A DNA stretch of 64,000 bases from NCBI GenBank assembly GCA_023014335.1, contig JAECYW010000014.1, positions 124,001 to 188,000 on the forward strand, written 5' to 3'. The position numbers were made by a program, and so were the translations under genes. Positions 21,961 to 34,142 of this stretch are shown here, one piece after another. This DNA comes from Galerina marginata. Its lineage: Eukaryota; Basidiomycota; Agaricomycetes; Agaricales; Galerinaceae. Position 1 is the stretch's first letter. Each line of letters opens with the position of its first letter. The notes beneath the pieces were generated by a model. That model had not been told where the DNA came from. It saw only the letters and a program-made list of their open reading frames with translations, and made no database searches.

Positions 21961-23060
21961 TGATCTACCCTTCGATGTCCTATCCAACATCCCGACCGGA
22001 CGATTTGCTGCACGTCGTTGGTCCATGGCTTGCCGCCCTTTTGGCTGTCAGACCCCGCTCTGGACATTACCTCAATGATAGCCATTAGCCCTTTTTTGGT
22101 AGGATTTAGCGGTAACTTCGTCCTCAACGGTCAACGCCCAACGGTCATCCTCGTCCACAATCATATAACTTCCCATATCAATTACAGCTGCCGCCGTTCC
22201 CTCATCCGAATGCAGCGGACCAGCGGCACGTCGAACCTTCGGACTCGGACACTTTCGCCCTCAAAACATTCAGATCCCCCTTCTATCAGACCACCCTTCC
22301 TTTTCGTTTTTCAATCGGGATTACTCTTGTATGGATTTGCAGAGTTCAACTCCTTTACCAGCCGTAGCCGCACCCGCAGCTTCCTCCTTCTCCTGGGTCT
22401 TTGGAAAGCCCACGAGTTGTAACGCGTAACCTTAACTTCAACTCTCACCCAAGCTCCTCCAGCTCGAAAAGCACAACACACGCCACCACCGACGTGGATC
22501 GTTTTGTCAGCCGTAGGCACAACTGCAAGAAACGTCTACTTCTGCACCGTACAGCCTACACCACCAGCGGAGCGGCTCTATCTATAGTCTGGGCTTCCGA
22601 CTATAGCATCTTAGACCGTCTGGTGGCGCCAGCGTGTTCGTAATTGAGGCGTATACACGGCGTTCACTCTTCCTCCTCCCGGATCCGCGTTCGCCATATT
22701 ACTTATGCTCCAGCCGCCGCAGCAGCATCGAGCGAAAGCTCTACCCGCCTCTCGAACACATAACCCGGCACTGCTGGCTTAGCGTCACCTGCCTTTTGGA
22801 GTTGGCGGTTTGGAGAGATCGGGGTTGGGATGACACGTCGGACGACTGGGATGGAAGGCAGATGGCGGAGGGCTTAGGGTGGGCATCTATTGAACTCAAA
22901 GCTTGGAGTTCTGGCGCATCAGCGGGTGGAGACTGAGGAGTATGGGAGGAGGAGGGCTAGAAGACCAGCCTGCGGGACGTGAACTGGTCGTCATCGCCCC
23001 CACGTCTGGTCAAACAATCGACATCGATAACGATGTCAGCTTCTTCACAGGCTCCGCCAG
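21961..23060. repeat. Duplicated block, copy 2 (paired with 18861-19960)
   Basis: This is the second copy of the block upstream of the HNH-like gene. It is diverged and contains stops in every frame over the matching parts. Confidence 0.55.
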
Positions 23061-25297
23061 CTCGTCGTGACCTGACGCATAAATCCCAAGCATTACCGAC
23101 GAATCATCAACCTCACTACCAGCAGCACCAGTACGATACTACGAACCATAGCCCATCGTTCCCGCCAACCAGTAGAGCGTCAAATTCTCGCTAGCTGTAG
23201 CTTATGATCGACGAACGGGATAGAGACACCGACGTTTCGTTTCATTCACAATGGGCCACAGTCCTCCGCGTTCGCGACATCGTGCCCCAGCTGCTGCACC
23301 GTCGAACCCAAACCTTGCCTGCCCCTCAGGCAGCATGACCATCGAGATTCAAATATTCAACGTCTACATGGTGTCAAAAACTCGACACGAACTCTCTTCG
23401 TGGCTTTCTCCTCGTGGCTTTCTCGGCCTGTCAACATATGTGCCCACATCCAACACGGCGTTGACTCCAAATTTTGCACCGAGACCGCCTGCTGCCTGGC
23501 CTGATTCTGACCACCGCAGCGACATCTCTGCCTGGCCCAGCCTCCGCCTTCTGCGTTCGTTTACCCTCCTCGCGAAGCAGCGCGGCTTGCGCTGAGATTG
23601 ATTCTTGGAGCGGGTAAACTCATTCTCGCTCGGGCGACTGGCGACTTCTCCGAGGCAGCCTTGAGGGGTTGGGAGGAGGTTGCTTTTGGTTGTGGCTGGG
23701 GATTCGAGAGTCGTGCATTGGAGGACGAGAAGGGCGGAGAGTGAAGAGAGGAGAGAGGAGCTGCTGTTGATAGTGAACGTTGATCGGAGACGGAGGAAGA
23801 GGAGGGACATTCGGGTGTGCCGGACGAGAAGATTGGCTTTCGCGGTCGACGCCTCGGAACTCGAACTTTAGTAAAGAAGCACGAGCACCACAGGCAAGCT
23901 GGAGAGATTTGACCTCATGCACTCAAGCTTACCATTCGACTCTTCAAGCCGCAGTCTGCGCATCGACATGGGCTTTGGTGCTCGTCGCCAAACACGAACA
24001 GCTAGGAGATATGGTTCCTGTACCACCAGGCGGGATTGCCTCAACATTCACGGGTGGCGAGAACGGCATCGAGTAGGAGAATGATGAGGAGAAGGCAAGA
24101 AGAAAGAAACGGAGAAGGAGAAACAGGATTCAATCGAGAAGCTCCTCCCACTGGTTACGAGTGGGACTCACATCGCTACCGAGGCTCAAACTTGAGGCTT
24201 GACGCGTCAATCTGGCAGGCGTCGGCGTCTAGTACCACGTTTCTCTCTTCTCGCTTCCCTTTCTTCCTTTATCTCTCATCTTTCAAAGTTCATCGAAGAC
24301 GAGCATCATCCGTCCTCCGCTCCTACTGCCCGCGTCTGCTCGCATCTTAGTTCCTTCCACCACTTCCTCTACGTCCTTTTTGACCACCCAAATGGATACT
24401 CTATATGTAGGATGACGACCCAGCAGCGGCACTCCTGCTTGTCATCTTCTCCAAAGCCCTTTGGCCCAAGAGCCTTAACAGGGCTTGGAATCTAGATGAA
24501 GACGGACGGCAAGAATCGCTGCCACCTCAGGTGGATATTGGGCCGTACATGACGGCGGTTTGGAGAAGGGGCAGGATGGCCAGGTCACATGGCGATATGG
24601 AAGGAAGTTGTAGTGGCAGAGCTACGAGTATTCCATTCCAACCTTGGAGTGTCAATCCTGGTCTAGTTTGATCGGCGTAGCCGCAGCCTCCGCGCAGAAG
24701 CCCTTGTTCGTTGCCAAACACAAACCCCGAATCTACTTGCTCAGCTCGGCGCGCTGCTGATCAATCGAACAGTATTTCCTCAGCTTCTAGCTCGACCGAT
24801 TCTCCGTCCTCAGCCTCCCATCATTCCTATCGTTTCGAGATGTTGATGGTTGTGTGCTGCAATGGTCTGTGGCTAGGTACATATGGTCCCAAATGGTGCC
24901 ATCGATTCGTATGATTTGTTGTATCTATATCTGCTTTGGCCATCGGCGTAACCTCTGATAATAGTGATGCAGCTGGCACGGCTTTACTCGTACCAATCCA
25001 TCCACTCGCCAGCTGGTCAAGTTCTTCATGCAGATTACGTTGTTGAATTTTGTGTCCGACCGTGTTTCTCCAGGGAAGACGACGCGAAAGATATCTTGCG
25101 AGGGCGGTTTGCGGCCAGTTCGAAGTCTATATTTGGTTGATGACCCGTAGCCAAATGTGCCCCTGTTCGCAAACCTCATCTTGTCTTAGGATTGATCAGG
25201 ACAGACAGCCTCAAGGCAGTGCAATTGCCAGCATTATTGAAGACGTGTGAGTAGCGTCGTGCTACATCTTCCTTTTCTCTTAGCATTGAACCCAACC
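23061..25297. other. Gene-poor stretch before NLR3 with small repeated pieces
   Basis: Two related segments (about 23950-24005 and 24675-24725, both with CGTTGCCAAACACAAAC or CGTCGCCAAACACGAAC) and the 24275-24350 piece shared with 19870-19950 show repeated copying. Open frames (23364-23810 minus, 23620-23922 minus, 23780-24076 plus) overlap each other and carry no motifs. I see no gene. Confidence 0.4.
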
Positions 25298-28200
25298 ATG
25301 TCTGCAGGTTGTTTCTCCTGGTTTCCTCTGCCAAAGCGATGGAGTTCAAAGAGACGCCCCGCGGAGACGAGATCCGACGAGGTGAGCACTGATTGGTTCC
25401 GTCGTGAGAGACTAGCTGGTGACACATGGCTGCATCCACTGATCCAGAGCCTGAGACTGCCCGAAAATCAACTCGAACTGGCGACTGTCCCGACGGAGAA
25501 TCAAAGGACGAACAGAAAGGACGACGTGGTGAGGATTTAAAAGGTTGATTCACCTCGCGAACTCTGGCCGACCGCTCTATCCAGAAACCATCCGAAAATA
25601 CGCCGTCGGTTGTTCCAACGAGAACACAATATATCACGGCCAGCGCAAAGGAAGTGCTGACGTTATTGAAATCGGCTGCTGGAGTTATACCTGTATCATT
25701 CTTGAAAGATGCAATCGAAGTCGCTTTGAAGATCATAGAAGTATGCGAGGTTCGTTGGTTTCCGCCTTTAAATTTTGCGAGACCGCTCAAAGAAAAATGT
25801 CTCATCAGGAAGCATCGGCTGTTGAATCAAAGGTCAAAGAGCTGCAAGACAGGGTTGGCCATCTTATGGTTGTAATCGTGGCGCACGTAACAGCTGAGAA
25901 CGAAGAAGGTAGCAAGGAAGTGGTGGTGAAGGCGGCGAACGGTATTGAAGAGGATATCAGGGAACTACTCAGGTTTGCTTCTATGTGTTTTGCTCGAAGA
26001 AGGTTGCTCATGATATCTCAGCGTACTTGGGACCATCAACGGAGATTTGGCGAAGATCAGCGAGCAGAATGGATTGGTGATCGCAATTTACAAAGATCTC
26101 AACATGAATACGGTCGAAGATTGTTTGAATCGGCTTTCAACTGCTCTCGAGAGATTTAAAGTAGGTTCCAGTGGCTTGTCGTTCGTGACCCACGTTGCTA
26201 ACACTGCGGCTACTACACCCTGTCCAGCTTGCTAATGATCTCCGTGACTCCGACCTCCTTCAGGAACTCCATGGCCGCCTCGAAAATATGGTCAACGCAG
26301 TCAATGACATTTCCAAAGATACGAAAATTATAATCGCCAATGTGGGAAATCTCAAGGACAGATTTGGAGAATTTGAAGAAGTTTTCAAGCGAGCCGCCAC
26401 AGTGCCCCGATCAGGCGCGGTCGCGCGACAACAAATCTCACTGAAGCCAGAGGTGTTCTATGGACGGGATGATCTCGTCGAAGAGATCTCCCAATTCCTC
26501 GTAAAGAAGGAAACATCTCGCGTCTGCATTCTCGGCCCAGGTGGGATGGGGAAAACATCAGTGTCCTTGGCCGTTGTCGAATCATCTCGTGTCAAGGGCC
26601 GGTTTCCGCATGGAAATTGTGTTTGGGTGCCGTGTATTGGAGCGACATCAGCAGCTCTCCTCCTCGAAACACTTTATGTCCAACTACAGGTTCCAGGAGA
26701 CAAACAGGTTACGCTCGAAAGGATAATCACTGAACTCAGTACCTCGACAGATCTCCGCTTACTTATCCTCGACAACTTCGAAACACCCTGGAATTCGCCT
26801 GGTGGATCCCAGAAACAGGTCGAAGATATACTGCGAACTCTCGCCAAGCTGGAGCACATCGCTATGCTGGTCACAATGCGTGGAAATAGTCCTCCGTGCT
26901 ACAACACGATCAAATGGCAATCAAAGAACATTGAGCCTACTGACGAAGAATCCTGCCTTTGTATTTTCCACGACATCAACCCGAGTTCGAAGCATGACCC
27001 GGATGTTGCACGTTTACTTGGCGTATTAGGACATATGCCTTTTGCTGTCACTCTCATGGCGCGGCTAGCAGAGGATGCACAGTCAACGGCCAAGGACTTG
27101 CTGGCTGCATGGTCTGAATCTGGTCCTACCCTCCTTTCCGATAACCCTGAACAAAGCATGAATCGGAGCATCAGCCTTTCTGTTGACAGTGATCTTGTCC
27201 AGCGGAACCCCAACGCAATTCTACTCCTTGGCATTCTGTCATTGTTGCCAGCTGGGACGACAAAGGAGAATCTCCATTGGTGGGCACCATCACTCATGAC
27301 TGCCACAATTCTCTCTGCTACTGCCACTCTATCTAAAGCAGGATTACTGGTCAAGAACAAACGAAAAGGCACTGACTCTCCGGTTTTGTTTGTGGTGCCC
27401 GTTGTTCAGTCATTTATGCAGCATAACCGAATTGAAGACAACCTCCGAAAGGAGATATATCTGGCATGCTGCCGGTTTGTCCTAGATCATGCCTGTCGCA
27501 AAAATAAACCCACATTCTCCATGAACTCGAAATTCCTGGCAGCTGAAGACACTAACATCCAGTCCATCCTTTTTTCCTCATCTACAACTTTACTGCATCC
27601 ACTTCTGTCTGACATAACCATTGAAGCTCTCATTGCATTTTGCTGGTATCGTGCTGATACAAAGCCTGATCCTGAAATGGCCAAGTATGTGGTAGAAGCA
27701 GCTAAAAACTATGGCATCAACTGTTATATAGCCTCAGCCATATGGTGCTTGGGCAGTACCTATCGTCAGATTGGCAACTACTCTGCAGCCTATGACCTCT
27801 TCCAGCAAGCCTACCAGCTTTTCAACAGCCTTTCTAATGCTGATATCAAATTGCAACAACTTGGTGGCCAGTGTGGAATGGATATTGTTACCCTTGCAGG
27901 TGCACTCAGAAATCATAGGGATAAGGCTGTTTTGTTGGCCTTCAAGGTTGAAGAAAAGTGCAGGAATCTTTCAGATGATATACATGGGCAGAGTGTGGTT
28001 TCTGTTGGGATTGCTCTGTCTCAGGTTGGCCGATATCAGGAAGCCTTATCTTACCTGGAACAGGGTAGTGTTTTACTGCAGGCTGTGAAGAATGTTCATG
28101 ACCTTGCTGTTGCACACCATGCCATAGCCACTGTGCACTACAAAGCACATAGAGTCTCAGAGGCACTGGATGCCATAGGAGAGGCTTGGAGGCTTGCTGA

Positions 28201-28636
28201 AACAACTGAAATTCCAGCTCTTCAGTTAGGCATTGCCATGATGTTCATCAACATCCTCTTTAGTGTCAATAGGGATGCAGAAGCATGGAACTATCTTGAA
28301 ATATACCTTACAAAGGCCCAGCAAATTGGGCACTCTATCAAAATTGCATTGGCATTAGAATTCACTGGTTATGCATACCTCCGCCAAGGCGACTACAAAA
28401 ATGCATATAGTGCCTATGAGGCTGCTAGTGTGCAATTTCTCCAAGTCAGTATTGGTACCTCTTGGAGCTCTCCAGGTGAAAAGATTTGCAAGGACAATAT
28501 GGCAAGAATCAGCCAGAAGCAGGCAGACCCTGATTCAGTTGTTGGGTTTAATAGGCCTATCACTGATTATGATAGGTCACTTTTCTACCCATTTGGTCAA
28601 TTACCTGCAGGCAATGTGTCAAGTTCTGGTTCATAG
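25298..28636 (+). CDS. NLR3: HeLo/MLKL-like bundle, NB-ARC ATPase and TPR-like repeats
   Basis: Exons 25298-25381, 25448-25528, 25585-25749, 25809-25972, 26022-26160 and 26228-28636 give about 1013 residues. The leader is MSAGCFSWFPLPKRWSSKR. The second exon is the most diverged (27 residues, SLRLPENQLELATV). In the bundle, LLKSAAGVIPVSFLKDAIEV differs from the other copies at several positions. The linker is a short type (VGNLKDRFGEFEEVFKR) shared with NLR4 and unlike the heptad-rich one of NLR2 and NLR5. The NB-ARC begins VFYGRDDLVEEISQFL and has GPGGMGKTS and LLILDNFE. The TPR half reads CLGSTYRQIGNYSAAYDLFQ and LEFTGYAYLRQGDYKNAYSA, and its DNA is visibly AT-richer than the same part of NLR2. 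The tail is VVGFNRP and LFYPFGQ. No frameshift or premature stop is seen. Confidence 0.92.
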
Positions 28637-31600
28637 TTAACTGGATTTATTTTTCTGCCTTCAGCAGTACCAGAATTTTGGCATATCTACAATATACTCT
28701 ATATTTTATAGTAGACATTCATTGATTTCCGGAGACTGGGTCTTGAGATAAATTAGGGGCTGGAATTCAAGTGAACAGCTCTTGGGAAGTTCAGTTAGAA
28801 TGTTGGACGCGGTATCGAAAGATGTGGTGGACATAAGAGGAAGAGGGAGTTGAGTCAATTTTGGTCAAGTTCAGCAGAGCTAGTTTGTTGATGGTACAAT
28901 TTTTGCATGTCGATTTTGAGGTTATGGTTGGCCACGTTTTTCCTGTCCTGTGAGCTGACGAGGAGAAGAAATACCATCCGAATTTGCTGAGTTGTCACAT
29001 ATCGACCAGATTTCCGTCCACTTTTAAGACGGTTGACCTGCTAAATCCCGACAGTAAAAGAGGCCTAACACCCACTGGCAACTCAGAAGAAGGAAAAGGA
29101 TGTAGACTGTGCTTGTGTTGGTAGTTACTGAGTTCTTGGTAGACGACCTCCCTTCGATTCCGACCACACCAACAAGTGTGTACCTCACTGGGCATGCTGT
29201 GGACACCGCAAATGCACGGACGACTCGGGACGAGCTGGATAACACAGGAGCTTCCGCTACGCAATGTTCATTCTTGAAATGCATCCAAGCAGGATTTTCT
29301 GAATTCCGAGAGTCTGAATTTATGGTGGAATTGGACGTGAGCATGGGGGGGATGAGAATTCGATAGAATGGAGGAACTTGGGTGGATGAGAGGCACGGCG
29401 CGCAGCCGTCCGAGTGAAATTTGTGTTCTTGCCTATCGAGCGGACTTGATTCGCTTCGAGGCTGAGAAAGGATGGTCAGTCAATGTTGATTAATCATCAC
29501 CGAGCCCTCACATACTTACTTACCTTCAGCCTGCACCTTCCCTTCTGTCCTATTGCTTCTATCACTTGCGCAGCACATCACAGACATATATTCGTTTGTC
29601 TTGCAGAAACTTCATTCGTTCCAGCCACACCCTCCGTTGTCGTTAGCTCCGTGAGTCGTTATACGAGTTTCGTCTGCCGACACATACTCGGTTCGATTCT
29701 ATGAAAAAGAAGAATGTTCAGCCAAACCGTTGACCAGCCTTCACTATGCCCACGTACTGTGCCCTCCTGCTTACTTCTCCTCGCAGAAGATTTCACGTCG
29801 CATAGACCATCGCCAACCGAGTCTTCTGTGAGCTGCCATAGCTTAATAAAAGTTCGTGCCGGTATTCGATTCGTTTTAGGATCGAAGATCTTTGAATAAA
29901 ACGTGAGTGAGACTCTCGAAGAATGCATCATGACTTGCCACTGTAAGAAGCCCGGTATCACAACATATCACCATGAAAGATGATCGCGGACTCGAGACCG
30001 AGACCGGCGGCTCTGGAGCGAACCTGGGATCAGAGACATCTTGGGTGCTTGACGTATGCAGGTGTTGCAGGTGCTGAGGTCAAGCTGAAAATCGAGAGCA
30101 CCAACGGCGCAGGCAAAGGTTGGGAAAGTAAGAACGAGCAAAGTCAGATCATCAGAGCAGCGTTGAATATCAAACGCTCGCCGGTTGAGCCTATTGACGT
30201 ATATCCACCCTTGGAGCGAGGCACCGGAGGCATCATTGAGGGCAACGCAGTACTTCCAAGCTTCAAGTGCGTTGATAGGGGTTGTAGAGTTTGCACGAAG
30301 GACGACGGCGGCATCGACTTACTTCTTCCATAAGGGTCGAACATTGTATACTGATTTGCTTTTGAGGTGGCTTGGTCTTTGCGCAGGGTTAGACTTTGGG
30401 GCCAATATTCGATATGAAAGTCGAATGGGCCGGTGTCAGATGAAGGGCGAGTTCTGTTGGAAAAAGCAGCGGGAAGTCGTAGGAGTGTTTGTTCGAATTC
30501 CATCCTCTTGGTCGATCGTAGCAGAGAAACCCCTCCGGCTGGCTTCAGCGCTGCTGTCTTCTTCTAACTTCTATCTCCACAATCCACATACGCGGTCGCG
30601 GTCGCAACTCAGGTGATCTTGAGGTCATCGTTGTTCACAAGTGGACGCGAGCACAGATGTCAAAGGTGGAACCAGTGAAGGCTAGTTGGGACCTAGACTC
30701 CGGAATGGCATTAACGACTGAGTCTTGAGACGGATGCGCCGCCGGAAAGATCGAGCAATGGGGCGGGAATGAGGGGAAGGCAGAGGTAATCGAGTTGAGT
30801 CCAGTCGAGTTCCGCGGAGCTGGTTAGTTGGTGGTCGGATCTCCCCAATTAATTTCGAAACTCGAGTTTGCGGTTAGCTATGTCTTTCCCATCCTTGCGT
30901 CGCGTCGCATTCGTACTGAGTCCGTGTGTTGAGGGGGAGGAGGGAGGAGGAGGAGAAACAGCGTCGGACAATGTTGGGAGTCCAGTGGTTTCCCTGCCGA
31001 TGACAACTCTATGGCCAATGGAATGACCACCAGCGACTATGAGGAAGGAAAAGAGCTGTTGATGGCGTTTACGGCGATTATTACTGGGTTCTCGTTGAAC
31101 CACATCAACGTCATTGTACTCATTGCGAGCGCTGTGAACATCGCAAATAGGCAGACAAGGCGGCTCGGGCTGGATGACATCAGGGTTTCGTCTACGCAGA
31201 GCTCGCTCTTGAGCGTGCATCCAGGCTCTTCACCCACAGTCGCGCTTGCCAGAGCTGGAGTTAGGATTGGGGTTAGAGATAAGTATAACCAGGTGGTGGA
31301 CAAAGCTCACCGGTGTGCATATAGTGAGTAAACAAGCATTGCGACGATGAACGGGGCTTCTCCGTAAAACACAGATCACCAGCGAGAGTTGAGGAATATA
31401 TGCGGCCTCGTGCTATGACGAGATTGAGGAGGAGAAAGAGAGACGGCCTGGCGTCGTGCCGAATATTGAGGTGTATGTCGGTCTTGTGCGGCTCGAAGCG
31501 CTATTTTAAACGACGAGTGGCAGCGAAAGAGCGGGAAAGCCGTGTGAGGAGGTCGCAGAACTGTTGTCAATGTATTAGAAATGGATAATAAGATGTGAAA

Positions 31601-31730
31601 AGTAAAATTACCTTGCCCCTTGACGTGTATAAAGCTGAGCGCGTCGTGGTTGATTGCAAGGAAAGTCAGGACACAGCCACAGCTTGAAGGTTGGTTCAAA
31701 CACCTTTCATCTAATCTCTTTTTTTTCGGC
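28637..31730 (-). repeat. Downstream module 2
   Basis: This has the same order of elements as behind NLR2, and the outer part is present twice: 28790-29370 and again 30750-31340, each beginning with a G-rich stretch and containing a minus-strand exon-like piece. The end unit is at 31540-31690 (GAGCGCGTCGTGGTTGAT). Minus-strand pieces such as 29024-29344 and 31037-31303 are open, the latter with a hydrophobic stretch (LVCLFAMFTALAMSTMTLMW), but they read in different frames from their counterparts. Confidence 0.55.
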
Positions 31731-32354
31731 TCTGTGGTTGAAATTTACCTAGATAACGCTGGCAATTCCAATTGATATGGTGGATCTTATTCTTATTACA
31801 TCCTTCTGTCAGCCCTTCTCTTTATTAACCTTGGCCAAGTTCCAACTTGAACTTGAACCGCGACTCAAGAGGCTTTTTCGCGTATTTTGCAAATGAAGGC
31901 GTCGAACTGCAAAGAAAACTGTCTGATAATTTCCTGGTTGTTCTCAAGCTTACGGCGACGAGGTGGATTCTCGGAGTTTCTTGCAGCTTGGAAAGTTGTC
32001 ATTACTTTTACAGCGAATACCTTTGACGACGTCAACCACACAAATTCATACGCACGTCCGCCGCGCGTTGCATTGTTCTTCCTCTCATGTAATTCAGGTA
32101 TCTAGGCCATTTCACATGGTAGTACAAGGGAAAAGGTGCTCAAGGTTATAAAACGTGGTTAGCAAGTTCCCCTTTCTATCGCCTACCCAGCCTTATTGAA
32201 TGAAATTAACCATGCCAGGCGATTCTGATCTAGGCAGTGCTTCAAGCCGACTACACCAGCTCTTAGCTGCTTTGCGCCCCCTCTTTTGTCTGGACCCATT
32301 GATACGTCCATGTCTGGCAGCTCACATGGATCCGCATTGGATACGACAGACAAA
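31731..32354. other. Intergenic
   Basis: Lies between the end of module 2 and the kinase relic. The frame at 32200-32466 overlaps the relic's start and is not conserved with any family I know. Confidence 0.4.
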
Positions 32355-33541
32355 CAAAGAACACGAGAGCAGAACTTGCCAAACGTGTATATGCCGACGA
32401 GAACTTAGGAAGGAAACGCGTTTGCGGATCAGGTTCCATCCAGGTTGGAGTTCACGGAGCTTCTGATGATGTTCTTGCTGTACGGAAGCACTAAGAATTC
32501 CCAAACCGTCGTATTCAGCACGAGAAGGAGCTCTCCACTAAACAAGATATTCGAAGCGGTCATCAAGTACTTCGGATACACTAGCTCATGCGAGGTTATC
32601 GACACACATAACAAAATCTCCTGTTCATACCACCAGGAAGAAAGCGGCGACAACGAGGAAACTAAAGGTCTGAAGTCATAACCTAATTATTACCCTCGTT
32701 GCGTATCGCCTGCGGGGGTCAAAACGCAGTGGAACCGTCGTTTATTTGGCAACGTCTGCCAAACGGCTGTTTACGCCAGGTAAGCACTGACTTCCAATTA
32801 TACTGTACTTTGCTGATCCAATTCTTTATCCAGCAACATGATCGTAAGGCTGTCCACTCCTTAACCGTCACGGAGAAAATTGTCCGGTTTTGCATGTTCG
32901 ACCGTAGTGGAGTATACCACTCGGACGATAAGAACATTCACGACAACGCCATCGACTTTATTATTCGCCTCATTTTCGGCGTCATTTCGCCAGATGAAGA
33001 AGTGAGTGGCTTCGCCACAACTGTAACCTGGGACAAGAAAACAAATAATCGATTCATAACCACTATCAATGATAAAACTCACCTTGGGCACAATACCCTG
33101 GCATCTACAAAGCCTGTATTCTTCTCAAGCCATTGCACGTCGGCACACTTGTTTTTGATAAAGGACGCTCGACGCTCTGGCGTTCAAGTCCCTCGGACTT
33201 GAGGATTGTCGTGATCGGATTCTCCCTTGCATTACCTCTAAAACATGCCAGCGGGAAGCCCGTCGACATGTTAACTTCAAGTTCGGCATAAGAAGCATTA
33301 TGCGCATTCCGAGACGCTACTGTTGGTAAGCTTATTTGTTATCTATCTTGTCCCTTCAATTTTCATTATGTCTGACTTTTTAGAAGCCCACCGAAATTTG
33401 TGGACACCAAAATTTTGCACCGCGACGTCAGCGTCAACAATATCTCAATACAAACTAATCCGTCCAAGCTGGCAATCGGGGCCTCATCATCGACCTCGAC
33501 CTGGGCATTCGTATAGACCGTGACATGACCCTGGCTGGTCA
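32355..33541 (+). pseudogene. Broken FunK1-type (fungal) protein kinase
   Basis: Pieces of a FunK1 kinase appear in order but in shifting frames. They are RAELAKRVYADENLG (about 32358-32402); TAVYAR before an intron (32780-32833) and then QHDRKAVHSLTVTEKIVRF, FDRSGVYHSDDKNIHDNAID, GVISPDEEVSGFATTVTWD (about 32834-33030); EALCAFRDATV (about 33293-33325); AHRNLW; KILHRDVSVNNIS (about 33408-33448, the catalytic-loop HRD region); and GLIIDLDLGIRIDRD (about 33479-33523, at the DFG position). Between them are stops and single-base shifts, for example between AHRNLW and KILHRDV, and the region between the N-lobe part and EALCAF is largely lost. No C-lobe is found after 33541. Intact FunK1 kinases are common in agaricomycetes and their substrates are unknown. 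This copy cannot be functional as it stands. Confidence 0.8.
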
Positions 33542-34142
33542 GTAATTCAGGACTTCGAAGTTTTTGCATATTCTAATTTGCTCTTAAATAAACCAGGACT
33601 TCAATAAATTCGGCATGATATGTCAGCTCCTCCAAACCTATTCTTCCTAGTAATCGTGATTTAACAGTGCCCATACTGAAGACGGCACATCGAGACTCGC
33701 CTTGGTGGGCGAGTCGTGTCTGGCATTGTCTGATAATCACGTCGCGCGCTATGGTACTGCTTCCTCTTGCTTCCTCGCGAGTCACGACCGGCTACCCGGC
33801 TGTTTTATCTGGCCCATCTAACCCCGTCGACCGCGAGAAACTAGTATGCACCGTTATCGGACCTGGGCAGTATTTTTGGACCATTTAGGTTCGCATCATT
33901 GTCGCACCTATTGCATGATATAGAGGTTCTAAGTTTAGCTCTATGCCTTGAATAGCCCTCAACGCAACTTCAAGGTGTGCAGCTGGGAACGGATCGTGAA
34001 CACATGGCGCATTGGAACGCATGAGCTGGGAATATTGGAAGCACAGGTTCCAAATACTCGAGTATCCTTACTTTCAAACCGCCATCGAAGTTCGAATTGA
34101 ATAGCACTCCGCTCGCTAAACAGCCCGTCCTTGCCCGTCCTC
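33542..34142. other. Upstream region of NLR4, no gene
   Basis: It has no match that I can see to the sequence before the other NLR genes. Short frames on both strands have no motifs. Confidence 0.45.

Noticed and set aside
23364..23922. 148- and 100-codon minus-strand frames
   Set aside because: Low-complexity Ser/Pro/Arg content, overlapping each other, and no motif.
25176..25805. 209-codon minus-strand frame over the first exons of NLR3
   Set aside because: It is the reverse-strand shadow of conserved NLR exons; similar shadows occur at NLR1 and NLR5.
31037..31303. Possible membrane protein on the minus strand (hydrophobic stretch)
   Set aside because: The corresponding pieces in the other three modules read in other frames, so I treat it as part of a relic.
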